A stretch of DNA of 64,000 nt, taken from positions 1 to 64,000 of the IMG/VR virus record IMGVR_UViG_3300046820_002290. One strand, 5' to 3'. The DNA comes from a virus. Below the pieces are notes generated by a model. It saw only the letters and a program-made list of their open reading frames with translations, made no database searches and had not been told where the DNA came from. This document shows positions 8,433 through 16,348 of this stretch, piece by piece (positions within the stretch are counted from its first letter, which is position 1; every line of letters starts with the position of its first letter). A program made the translations under genes and the position numbers.

Positions 8433-8819
8433 GTGAATACCCTGGACGGTCCAACTTTCCATTTTCGGGAAATTACTCCGAAAGATTTCTACCTTGCTCA
8501 AGTTCTTCGACAAGCCGACCGGAACCAACTGGAATTAGTTGAAAAACTACTTCTAAACCCTTCGGTTTTAGACGAGTCAACAGCTTCTCAAGCTCGCCAA
8601 GCAATCCGATGGGTTACCAACAATTTGCTAGACAAGACGGTTCTAACTTTGGAAAATTGGCTTGAAATTTCCTACCATTTATGTAAACAGAGATGGGACA
8701 GTTCTGTTGAATGGTTAGAAACTCAACCAATGAGCAAAATTAACCTGATGATAGACATTGTAAGGAAACATGCCGAAGAGCAGGAAAAGCAAATGAAGAA
8801 GAACTCGAGGAAAAAATGA
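8433..8819 (+). CDS. Tail assembly chaperone, frameshift extension (gpT-like part)
   Basis: An open frame in -1 relative to the chaperone gene. A GTG at 8433 could start it, but the frame is open back to 8385 and contains no good ribosome site. It is best read as the C-terminal part of a frameshift fusion of about 249 aa made from 8071 through the CCCAAAC site. Visible sequence includes FHFREITPKDFYLAQVL and a helical, Lys-rich C-terminus (KHAEEQEKQMKKNSRKK). The arrangement matches gpG/gpGT-type chaperone pairs in many tailed phages. The stop overlaps the next ATG (ATGA). Confidence 0.75.
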   Translation: MNTLDGPTFHFREITPKDFYLAQVLRQADRNQLELVEKLLLNPSVLDESTASQARQAIRWVTNNLLDKTVLTLENWLEISYHLCKQRWDSSVEWLETQPMSKINLMIDIVRKHAEEQEKQMKKNSRKK

Positions 8820-9235
8820 TACGATTCAGAGTTGACAACAGCGGCAAAGGTTTAACACCTTTGAACTTAAACTGGTGGACACCCACTCGAAAAGAGTGGG
8901 TCCCGGTTTTAAGGGAAGATCATCCTCAATTTTGGCGTCAACAGGTAGACCCCACTTATCAGAGACCTTGGGCTCAATTGACCCCTAGGTATGCTATCTG
9001 GAAAGGTAAAAATTACCCGGGGCAACCCATTCTTCGAGCCACAGGCAAAATGCAAGATTCGGCTCAAATTTTCTACCGTCAAGGCCAATTTTTAGTGCGG
9101 TCTACCCCTTACGGGAAGTATCATCAGTTTGGTACCTCTAAAATGGTTGCCCGACCATGGATGGGAGTCCCCGATATTTCCTTGAAACAAATTGTCCCAA
9201 TTTCTTGGCGAAACATCCTATCTCGTAAACGCTAA
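8816..9235 (+). CDS. Tail completion / virion morphogenesis protein (P2 gpS, Mu gpG-like)
   Basis: A 139-residue protein. The middle and C-terminal pattern is that of the phage virion morphogenesis family (Phage_tail_S): WAQLTPRYAIWKGK, PILRATGKMQDSAQIF, then YGKYHQFGTSKMVARPWMG. Such proteins help complete the tail and join it to the head. It overlaps the chaperone extension by four bases (ATGA), consistent with a tail operon. Confidence 0.75.
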   Translation: MIRFRVDNSGKGLTPLNLNWWTPTRKEWVPVLREDHPQFWRQQVDPTYQRPWAQLTPRYAIWKGKNYPGQPILRATGKMQDSAQIFYRQGQFLVRSTPYGKYHQFGTSKMVARPWMGVPDISLKQIVPISWRNILSRKR

Positions 9236-9237
9236 TT

Positions 9238-9615
9238 ATGACACGCAACACTTCTACTCGCACATCTAAGCCCGCGCCTGCGAAGTCTGACCTTCAGGTA
9301 ACTCCAGAAGCAGCTAAAATTGAATCTCCTGCACTAACCCCAGGAGAAAAAAACTCGGAACCCGCCAGTATGGAAGTTTCGTCCGAAGAAGTGAAACCTG
9401 AAACTCCCGCCGAAGCCGCCCCTGCGGTGAAAATTCAGACTGACGTTCGTGAGAAACTTGCGAAAAAATCCACGGAGGACAACGTTTTTGTTCCAACCAA
9501 CCCGGCCGCGTTGGAGAAGGCAGCTTCTGCAGTAGCGGAAGAAAAAGGATTTGAGCTTAACCGTGGCACCTCCATCGGTGCCCGCCTTATGGCTCGCGCC
9601 AATAAGAGCATCTGA
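9238..9615 (+). CDS. Disordered Ala/Pro/Glu-rich protein
   Basis: A 125-residue low-complexity protein (KPAPAKSDLQVTPEAAK, VKPETPAEAAPAVK) with a short more ordered C-terminus (GFELNRGTSIGARLMARANK). No enzymatic motif. Its place between tail completion and a LysM-like gene suggests a minor virion or linker protein, but this is inference. It overlaps the next start by one base (TGATGA). Confidence 0.55.
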   Translation: MTRNTSTRTSKPAPAKSDLQVTPEAAKIESPALTPGEKNSEPASMEVSSEEVKPETPAEAAPAVKIQTDVREKLAKKSTEDNVFVPTNPAALEKAASAVAEEKGFELNRGTSIGARLMARANKSI

Positions 9616-9995
9616 TGACAGTTTCCGTCCCCTTTCAACAACAGTTTACCTGGCGTAAACTTGGGTACCTTTACTTCACTAACTCTCTGGATTATCGGGA
9701 GGTTTTGGAGCAGAACCCACAATGGAAAGTGACGGAACTGCCTCCTGTCGGAGCTCAAATTCGTTTCGACGCCGCTGCTAACACATCTGGAACTCCTGGG
9801 GGACTCTCCCAGGGTTCTTTTGTGTTTGGCTTACCTGCGGGACAACAACAAGACTCCATTTTCCCTTACGACTCACAAGACTCTTATACGCTCGCCCTCA
9901 ATCGCTACACTTTGCAGGGTGTTATCGACAGAGAAGAAATAAACGGCATCACCTTTGACAGCACTCAAGCCATTACGGGACAGCAAAACGGGTAA
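9615..9995 (+). CDS. Small tail protein with LysM / tail-protein-X-like segment
   Basis: A 126-residue protein. Residues about 12-50 (WRKLGYLYFTNSLDYREVL, then NPQW and LPPVGAQIRF) follow the LysM/tail protein X pattern of an aromatic start, a buried Tyr, an NP turn and LPxG near the end. Proteins of this kind sit at the baseplate hub or bind peptidoglycan. The rest is Gln/Gly-rich. The last codons are AAC GGG TAA, so its stop lies inside the conserved GGGTAAAAC element. The domain call is tentative. Confidence 0.5.
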   Translation: MTVSVPFQQQFTWRKLGYLYFTNSLDYREVLEQNPQWKVTELPPVGAQIRFDAAANTSGTPGGLSQGSFVFGLPAGQQQDSIFPYDSQDSYTLALNRYTLQGVIDREEINGITFDSTQAITGQQNG

Positions 9996-9998
9996 AAC
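9990..9998 (+). promoter_or_regulatory. Conserved intergenic element GGGTAAAAC (sheath unit)
   Basis: Exact copy, followed by CGCCTTAGTAAG. It is unusual in lying 90 bases before the ATG it serves; the extra leader is a hairpin region. Confidence 0.6.
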
Positions 9999-10008
9999 CG
10001 CCTTAGTA

Positions 10009-10061
10009 AGCTAGTCCTCTACGGAGACCTAAACGGAGCCCGCCACGCCGGTAGGCTAGCT
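10009..10061 (+). promoter_or_regulatory. Structured 5' leader of the tail sheath gene
   Basis: AGCTAG (10009-10014) pairs with CTAGCT (10056-10061) and CTAC (10019-10022) pairs with GTAG (10051-10054), giving a long stem with a GC-rich interior. No Shine-Dalgarno is visible near the sheath ATG, so the leader may control stability or ribosome entry. Confidence 0.4.
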
Positions 10062-10088
10062 GAAAAAGATGGCCCATCCTATAATAAC

Positions 10089-13000
10089 ATGGCAACTTTC
10101 TCCCTTGGGACTAGCGGGGTAACACCCGGAGCTCCCGGTGTTTACATCAATGAGCAAGCTGGTCGTGCTGCCAACGCCAATTTGGCCGACTTCAGCACTG
10201 TTTACATGCTTGTGGAAGCCGACGAAGACGTTCCCGTAACTCGGTTCCCATTCAATTCCCCTACAGCAGTCACCTCCCTGAATGACTATAAGGAGCTGAT
10301 TCGCGTGGGCACCTCCACAGTTCCCGAGGGACGCATTCCGCTCCTGAGCTATAACTGTGTAAATGAGTTCTTCCAGAACGCCCAAGTTGGCGACCTGCGC
10401 GTTGTTCGCGTAGGTACCCCCAACCAGATCGTTGAGATTGAGTTTTTCCCTTCTGCCACTAAGCTCAACAGCACTAGCCTGCCTTCCGCCCTCATTGCCG
10501 GAAACGTAGTCTACGTGCAAATGATCCTCAATGGCGTACCCCTCGTGGCTGGAGACGGCTCCACAGGCTACACCGCCAACGGCGAGTGGCTGGGTGTGCC
10601 TGTAACCATCCCCGTGAACTACGTGGCTGGTGACGAGGCTAATAACCGCCGCATCTCTGCCGCTATGGCGTCTGCAGTGGCCGCCGCTATTGAGAGCAAC
10701 CCTGCTATCCGCAGCTCGGTTTACGTTCGTAAGTTCGGGCAGGTCAATGATCTGATTCCCTCCAGCAACAGCGAAAACAGCTACGTGACCATTGCCGCCA
10801 CTACCTTTGGTGGAAATGTGTCAGTGGTAACCGAAGTTCTGCCTGTCGGTAGCAACTTCGTGTTAATGCAAAATGCCTACAATGTTGAGAACATTGTTGG
10901 CGGCTCTGTGGATCTGGAGCGTGTGCCCCAAGACTACACTCAGTGCATTGCCACCGCATTCGACGGTCAGCAAGACCAGGGCTACCTGATCACTCCGACC
11001 GCCTACGCTCAGTTTGATGCTGAAGGTCGTGCCGTCGTAGGTGCTGCCGCAGCTGCCCATTGCGAGAACAACAACTACAAGTGGATGGCCCTGGCTGATC
11101 CAGGCCCCTTCCTTGTGACCGATGTCAACGAATACCAGGACTATGTGCCTCACAAGGCCGCTGCTGACCTGGTAACCGGACTCAAGTATCTGGTGGATAA
11201 CGCCATTTACGAGTGGACCGGTAACGACGTCAGCTACAATAAACTGACCAATCAGACCATCGTCTTTGGCGAGTCTGCCGAAACCGCTGTAAACGAGTCT
11301 GCCAATATTGTGGCCGACGGCGTCCAAGTGGGCCTTCTCGATGCTGGTGAGTACACCATCAATGCTGTACCTACCGCTAACATCGGTGTGTTCCAGCTGA
11401 GCACCAACCAGTATTGGCCCGTCACCCTCCCCATTCAGCAAGTGACCCTTACCGGCGCTGGAGTCGGTAATGACTTTGCTTCCCTGAACGGAACCGAGGT
11501 GTTCGTGGTTGCGCCGCCCTATAACTTGGCGTCTGACTCCGAGTACTCCCTCAACTATGTGTTCCTTGCTACTAACGCAGTAGATGCTTCAAACATTTAC
11601 AATGCGGTAGTTCTTCTGGGTGGCACCGTAAACGTGGTAGCAGCCCCCACCGGTGCATTTACGGTGGCTGCCCCAACTGGTGACACAGCTCTGCTTACCT
11701 ACCAAGACCCTTACTGGGATCTTCCTGTTACAATCAATGGTCAAACTTCCGACCTGATTGAGAACATTTCGGGTGCCAACGCGGGTGTAAATACACTGCA
11801 CCTGCCAGCCACTCTGCAAGATGCCACCGAGAGCTATGTCCTTAACTGGGTGAGCCGCTCTATCTACAACCCCAACACCGCTGGTAACATTACAAGTGCC
11901 CTCAGCATCCCCGGTGTTGCAGACGGTAGCGCTGTGTTCCTGTGCAATACGCACGGTCTGCGCGATGGGCAGAAGATCTTCTTCACTCAGCCGGTTTCTG
12001 TAACAAGTGGCGGTAGCACCTCCAATCTTGTGAGCGCCACTACCAAGCTCGTGTCGCGTCCTTACTGGGTCAAGGCAGTTACGGCGAACACCTTCGTTCT
12101 CGCTAACTCCCTGGCCAACTACACGGTTGGATCGTTCATCACACTGCCGTCTGCTCCCACTTTCAGCACAACCCCTACCATCTTCTATTCGCAAGTTCTG
12201 GGTCGCGGTCTTACCACCGTTTCCCCTATTGAGCTTCTGACTCTGCCGATGGTTCGTGCCCGTAAGTACGAGTTCGACACAAGCGCTATCTTCAACCAAG
12301 CCGCTGATTCCTCGGTTGCTCCCGCTGGTTTTGTTGCCAACACCCCTGGCACTGCCATCTACCTGAATAACTCTGCGGTTATTCTGGGTGAAGACCAGAT
12401 TACCCCCTACGGTGAAGATCTGAGTTCCGCGTCTCTGTGCGGTTGGCTGCCTTCGCTGAACCTGGTGAATCCGACCACCGCACCCGCTGCGGCAATCACT
12501 AACGCCTACTGCGTACCGACCGTAGATCAGTTCTTCCAGCCTGAGGCCTACTTCGTGCCTTCGCTGCAACCGATCCTGGTTGGTGACTACGACGGCGCTG
12601 CCTCTGGCACCATCGGTCCCGTGGCAACTGTTAGCTTCGTTGGCGCAGCTTCTGCTGCTACCCTCGGCACTTACAACAATGTTCCGGTTGTTGGTGGAAC
12701 TGGAACAGGCCTGACTCTGACCATCACCGTTGACGGCACTGGCGCTATCACAGCTGCCAGCGTCAACAACCCTGGCCAAGGATACACCTCTACCGACACC
12801 TTCACCTTTGCGGCTCCCTTCACCGGTAACACTGCTGCTGTAGCAACTTTGGTGGGTCCTGTCGGCAGCATTACCGCTGTGAATGCTGGAGCATACGCCA
12901 CACAACTGGGTATCACCGCAGGTGACACTTCCGCTCAAATGGTTAACGACCAAGCGTTGCTGGCTGGCACTTACTTCACCGTAAGCGCCTCTGGTACTGC

Positions 13001-14030
13001 ACCCGACGGTGTGACACCCGTAACAGCCGGTGGCTTCCTGGGCCTGTCCTACGACGGCTCTAGCTATACATGGGTAGCTGTGGCTCCTCTCGCTAACGGT
13101 GGCGATCTGACCTCGATTGGTCAGCCTTGCTACGGCGGTCAAGTGGAGCTGGTGTTCACCCCTGAGCAAGGAGTGCCCCAGAGACTGTGGCGCTTCGATG
13201 CCATCACCTCAACTGAAATCATCGACAATGCTCTCCGTGGCGTAGGATTCAACGGTGTACCCCAGGCCAAGTTTATCGAAGCAGGTGTTGATAACGTCAA
13301 CCGTCTCTTTGACGACTCTCAGCGTTACGGTAACCCCTTCGGCTTCATTGCCTACTATGGCTCCTACATCGAGAACGGTGCTGGTCAGTTCATTCCCCCG
13401 TCACCCTATGTGACTGGTGTGGCTGTTCGTCGCTACCGTTCCGAGGGCTACCAGTTCCCGCCTGCTGGCGTTAAATATCAGCTTGCGGACGCTGTAGGCG
13501 TGCAGATTCCGATCAACTCTGCTCAGCAAAACCTGCTGAACCCCAAGGGTTGCAACGCCGTTCGCACCCTGCCCGGTTACCCCGCTACCGCTGTGTTCAT
13601 CTGGGGTGGACGCACCCGTCTGCTCAACCCGGATGACGCTCAGCAGAAGCTGTACCAGTTCGTCAACACCCGCGTTATTCTCAACGTAGTGTACGGCTCG
13701 CTGCGTACTGCATTCGACAACCAGATCTTCAACGTGATAGATGGTTTCGGCGTGATCTTCAACCAGATCATCTCGGTAGGCAACAGCGTGCTCAACCAGC
13801 TGTACGTACGTGGCGCACTGTTCGGTGCTCGTCCCAGCAATGCTTTCCAAGTTATCTGCGACAGCCGCATCAACCCGCCTGAAGACATCGAGAACGGTAT
13901 TGTGAACGCTAAGGTGTTCGTAACTCCGGTTCCCACTCTCGAGCGGATCCAAATCGACCTCATCCGGGTTGCCATCGGCAAGATGCAACAAGAGCTCGAT
14001 ATTCAGGGTCTGGGGCAATCTAACCAGTGA
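10089..14030 (+). CDS. Contractile tail sheath protein, unusually large
   Basis: Main subunit of the contractile sheath. The N-terminus has the usual sheath opening (TPGAPGVYINEQAG). The C-terminal 250 residues carry the conserved sheath core: INSAQQNLLNPKGCNAVRTL, FIWGGRTRLLNPDDAQQKLY, then FVNTRVIL. At 1313 aa it is about twice T4 gp18 (659 aa). The excess is internal Ala/Thr/Gly/Val-rich beta sequence, probably surface domains. One of these, about residues 840-930 (VPVVGGTGTGLTLTITVDG, NNPGQGYTSTD), matches a module in the 4097-4837 protein. Codon use is strongly biased to C/G-ending codons, as in the capsid gene, fitting high expression. Confidence 0.92.
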   Translation: MATFSLGTSGVTPGAPGVYINEQAGRAANANLADFSTVYMLVEADEDVPVTRFPFNSPTAVTSLNDYKELIRVGTSTVPEGRIPLLSYNCVNEFFQNAQVGDLRVVRVGTPNQIVEIEFFPSATKLNSTSLPSALIAGNVVYVQMILNGVPLVAGDGSTGYTANGEWLGVPVTIPVNYVAGDEANNRRISAAMASAVAAAIESNPAIRSSVYVRKFGQVNDLIPSSNSENSYVTIAATTFGGNVSVVTEVLPVGSNFVLMQNAYNVENIVGGSVDLERVPQDYTQCIATAFDGQQDQGYLITPTAYAQFDAEGRAVVGAAAAAHCENNNYKWMALADPGPFLVTDVNEYQDYVPHKAAADLVTGLKYLVDNAIYEWTGNDVSYNKLTNQTIVFGESAETAVNESANIVADGVQVGLLDAGEYTINAVPTANIGVFQLSTNQYWPVTLPIQQVTLTGAGVGNDFASLNGTEVFVVAPPYNLASDSEYSLNYVFLATNAVDASNIYNAVVLLGGTVNVVAAPTGAFTVAAPTGDTALLTYQDPYWDLPVTINGQTSDLIENISGANAGVNTLHLPATLQDATESYVLNWVSRSIYNPNTAGNITSALSIPGVADGSAVFLCNTHGLRDGQKIFFTQPVSVTSGGSTSNLVSATTKLVSRPYWVKAVTANTFVLANSLANYTVGSFITLPSAPTFSTTPTIFYSQVLGRGLTTVSPIELLTLPMVRARKYEFDTSAIFNQAADSSVAPAGFVANTPGTAIYLNNSAVILGEDQITPYGEDLSSASLCGWLPSLNLVNPTTAPAAAITNAYCVPTVDQFFQPEAYFVPSLQPILVGDYDGAASGTIGPVATVSFVGAASAATLGTYNNVPVVGGTGTGLTLTITVDGTGAITAASVNNPGQGYTSTDTFTFAAPFTGNTAAVATLVGPVGSITAVNAGAYATQLGITAGDTSAQMVNDQALLAGTYFTVSASGTAPDGVTPVTAGGFLGLSYDGSSYTWVAVAPLANGGDLTSIGQPCYGGQVELVFTPEQGVPQRLWRFDAITSTEIIDNALRGVGFNGVPQAKFIEAGVDNVNRLFDDSQRYGNPFGFIAYYGSYIENGAGQFIPPSPYVTGVAVRRYRSEGYQFPPAGVKYQLADAVGVQIPINSAQQNLLNPKGCNAVRTLPGYPATAVFIWGGRTRLLNPDDAQQKLYQFVNTRVILNVVYGSLRTAFDNQIFNVIDGFGVIFNQIISVGNSVLNQLYVRGALFGARPSNAFQVICDSRINPPEDIENGIVNAKVFVTPVPTLERIQIDLIRVAIGKMQQELDIQGLGQSNQ

Positions 14031-14047
14031 TTTTAACAGAGAGTCAA

Positions 14048-14326
14048 ATGTACAGGGACCTAAACCTCCGGCTCCCAGACTCTCTTTTCTTTCACCTGGA
14101 AAGGCAAGCGGAGGAGCAGGGTGTTTCACTCGAAACGTTCTGCTTCTCCCTTCTCTCAGGGGAGAAACAAGAGTCCCTCGCGGATCCAAATTACTACCAA
14201 TCGATGACTTTGGATGCTTTGCGAAAAGAAATCAGAAAAGTCGTCGAAAGTGACCTCCCGAAAGAGGAAGTTAGAAAACGTGTGAATACGATTGAGTTTC
14301 AAATTTCACGGAGATACATCCGATGA
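14048..14326 (+). CDS. Ribbon-helix-helix (HicB/Arc-like) protein
   Basis: A 92-residue protein. A GTG at 14027 overlapping the sheath stop is an alternative, but ATG 14048 has an AGAGAG ribosome site just upstream. Residues about 4-35 (LNLRLPDSLFFHLERQAEEQ, then GVSLETF) follow the HicB C-terminal/Arc ribbon-helix-helix pattern: a beta strand LxLRLP, a helix, a GVSL turn and a second helix. Such proteins usually bind DNA as dimers. The charged helical C-terminus is of unknown role. It sits between sheath and baseplate wedge and overlaps the next gene by four bases. It could be a regulator or a repurposed structural protein. Confidence 0.6.
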   Translation: MYRDLNLRLPDSLFFHLERQAEEQGVSLETFCFSLLSGEKQESLADPNYYQSMTLDALRKEIRKVVESDLPKEEVRKRVNTIEFQISRRYIR

Positions 14327-14700
14327 GTGACCCAACAATCATGTCCCCTGCGGTCAGGGGTTTGACCTATCCGCTCACGGTTATTAACGGAAACCTGTCC
14401 ACCAGCGAAGATTATGCTACGGTCACTCAACAGATCCGTAGTGTGGTGGAAACTCGCTACTATGAACGGGTAATGCGAGCGGAATACGGCATCGGGGACT
14501 ATGTGCTGGAAATTTTGGACCCCGGTCAAATCAACTCAGCGATTCAATATAGCATTTTGCAGAATGTTGCCGGCCTTAGTGACCTATCTGTAACGGGAGA
14601 CTGGCAAACCGGAGGTGACGACGGCCTCTATCGCATCTTCATACAATATTCGATCAACGGTCAGCCCCAACCCACATTGAATTTTACTTTGGCAAACTAA
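14323..14700 (+). CDS. Baseplate wedge protein, T4 gp25-like
   Basis: A 125-residue protein of the gp25/IraD-like family, which starts sheath assembly at the baseplate wedge. Visible family pattern: GLTYPLTVINGNLSTSEDY near residues 13-31, then QIRSVVETRYYERVMRAEYG. The length matches T4 gp25 (132 aa). It overlaps the preceding gene (ATGA) and is followed by the intergenic element that opens the head block. Confidence 0.82.
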   Translation: MSDPTIMSPAVRGLTYPLTVINGNLSTSEDYATVTQQIRSVVETRYYERVMRAEYGIGDYVLEILDPGQINSAIQYSILQNVAGLSDLSVTGDWQTGGDDGLYRIFIQYSINGQPQPTLNFTLAN

Positions 14701-14702
14701 CC

Positions 14703-14711
14703 GGGTAAAAC
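14703..14711 (+). promoter_or_regulatory. Conserved intergenic element GGGTAAAAC (portal unit)
   Basis: Exact copy two bases after the gp25-like stop codon. TAACCAACTAAGG follows, and the portal ATG is 30 bases beyond the element. Confidence 0.6.
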
Positions 14712-14741
14712 TAACCAACTAAGGTAACGCACGAGACTTGG

Positions 14742-16313
14742 ATGGCGCAACGATTTAAGACAGCACCAGTCCCTTCCGGTGAAGTCGCCCGTTACACGAG
14801 TGACCCCTATAATTTATCGTCTATATACATGTTCGGCAGTTCCTCTCCCTTTACAGGGCAGGGGAACACCATTGTGCGCCCCAATGATGACCTGCTCATT
14901 CAGAAGGGCGGCAACCGAGCACTCGTTGTTTATCAGCGTCTTCTTTACGACGAGCAAGTACAGTCTTGCTTTCGTAAGCTGATGCAGGAAGTTACTTCTC
15001 GTCCTTGGTATGTTCAAGAGTATTCCGACAAACCTGGTGACCTCGCAGTTCGAGATTTTGTAGCAGAAGTTCTAGAAGAAATGCCCCTCGATGATATATA
15101 CACCGGGATGGCAGAAGCTTTAATCGCGGGTTTCTCTGTGGGGGAAATCATGTGGAAGAAGACCAAACGCGGAGTAATACCTTTTGACGTTCGTATGCGC
15201 GACCAACGTCGTTTCGTGTTCCAGGAAGAACAAGATGCAGTCAACGGCTTCACGATGCGTTGCCTTACCTTCAACCGGATGTTTGAAGGCGTGGAATTAC
15301 CGCAACGTAAATTTATTGTTTCCCGGTACTGGGTCTCCCATAACGGTGACCCTTACGGTGCTGCTCTTGGCCGGATTCTGTACCCTCTCGTCAAGTTCCG
15401 GCGTCGAGCAATCGAATCTTACGTCCTCTACGGCGACCGCTACGCGACGCCGACAGCTGTTGCAAAAGCACCGCTATCTGCAAGCACCCGAGAATTGGAT
15501 ACGCTCTATGGTCATCTTTCCAATCTCTCCCAAGAAACTGCAATGATTTTGCCTGAGGGATACGAACTTGAGTTTGTTGTTCCCTCAGGTTCTCCCGAAG
15601 TTTTCAAGAATTTAATCGAGTATATTGACAAAGAAATTTCTTTGGTTCTTTGTGGAGAAGATGAAGCAGGACAAGCTGAAGCTGGTTCCCGAGCATCTTC
15701 CCAGGTTGCCAACACGATTCGCGTAGTACGTGCGAGCGAAATTTCTGAGATGCTGTCTCAGACGTTGACGCAGACACTCGTTCGCTGGATTGTTGATCTT
15801 AACTTTGGTGTGGATGTAGCAGCACCTGTTCTTACACGCGAGTTCCGGATTGAGGAATCCCCCCTCTCAATGCCTGACGTCTCTCTTCTGATTCAATCCG
15901 GTTACACTCCCCGTAAAGAGTGGATTGAGCGTCATTTTCGAGTGGAGCTGGAACAAAAATCAGAAAACCAAAACGAGGAGCAAGGGGCCACATTCAATCC
16001 AGAAGAAGACAAAGACCTTTTTGGTAATATATTCGGAGGTTCAGGTGAACAACCTTCTCCCGAGCAGGAACAAGCAGCTCAAGGGGACCTAGAGGAAGCG
16101 GCTAACGTAATGGATGAGGAACCTGGGGCTGTACCAGAAGAAAGTCAAACTGATACTATTCCAACTGATTCCGGTCAACTTACGGAAGAACAACTATACG
16201 AGCTTCTAGGGATCGATCCTTCCTCACTCGAGCCAGAAGGGCAAGAACCTAATAAGCCCTTCGGTAATCAAATAATCACCGAAGACGAAGCGGTAGAGAT
16301 GGATAGAAAGTAG
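14742..16313 (+). CDS. Portal protein (DUF935, Mu gp29-like)
   Basis: A 523-residue portal, the dodecameric ring at the capsid vertex for DNA entry. Family features in order: a helical stretch with QSCFRKLMQEVTSRPWYV, then GFSVGEIMWKKTKRGVIPFD and DQRRFVFQ (about 130-165), PQRKFIVSRYW and GDPYGAALGRILYPLVKFRR (about 190-225), YGDRYATPTAVAK, and a C-terminal helical crown before DLNFG. The last 100 residues are acidic and Gln/Glu-rich and probably disordered. The stop codon abuts the next intergenic element. It heads a Mu-like order of portal, protease, F-like protein and capsid. Confidence 0.85.
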   Translation: MAQRFKTAPVPSGEVARYTSDPYNLSSIYMFGSSSPFTGQGNTIVRPNDDLLIQKGGNRALVVYQRLLYDEQVQSCFRKLMQEVTSRPWYVQEYSDKPGDLAVRDFVAEVLEEMPLDDIYTGMAEALIAGFSVGEIMWKKTKRGVIPFDVRMRDQRRFVFQEEQDAVNGFTMRCLTFNRMFEGVELPQRKFIVSRYWVSHNGDPYGAALGRILYPLVKFRRRAIESYVLYGDRYATPTAVAKAPLSASTRELDTLYGHLSNLSQETAMILPEGYELEFVVPSGSPEVFKNLIEYIDKEISLVLCGEDEAGQAEAGSRASSQVANTIRVVRASEISEMLSQTLTQTLVRWIVDLNFGVDVAAPVLTREFRIEESPLSMPDVSLLIQSGYTPRKEWIERHFRVELEQKSENQNEEQGATFNPEEDKDLFGNIFGGSGEQPSPEQEQAAQGDLEEAANVMDEEPGAVPEESQTDTIPTDSGQLTEEQLYELLGIDPSSLEPEGQEPNKPFGNQIITEDEAVEMDRK

Positions 16314-16321
16314 GGTAAAAC
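16313..16321 (+). promoter_or_regulatory. Conserved intergenic element GGGTAAAAC (protease/scaffold unit)
   Basis: Exact copy overlapping the final G of the portal TAG stop. CACACCAATGGG follows, and the GTG start is 27 bases beyond. Confidence 0.6.
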
Positions 16322-16348
16322 CACACCAATGGGTCACTAATAAACACG

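Noticed and set aside
10080-10085. TATAAT box before the sheath gene
   Set aside because: Three bases from the ATG, too close to act as a -10 for a translated message.
11589-13169. Long antisense open frame of 526 codons under the sheath gene
   Set aside because: Composition is Ser/Gly/Cys-rich and meaningless, and it mirrors the codon bias of the sense gene. Shadow frame.
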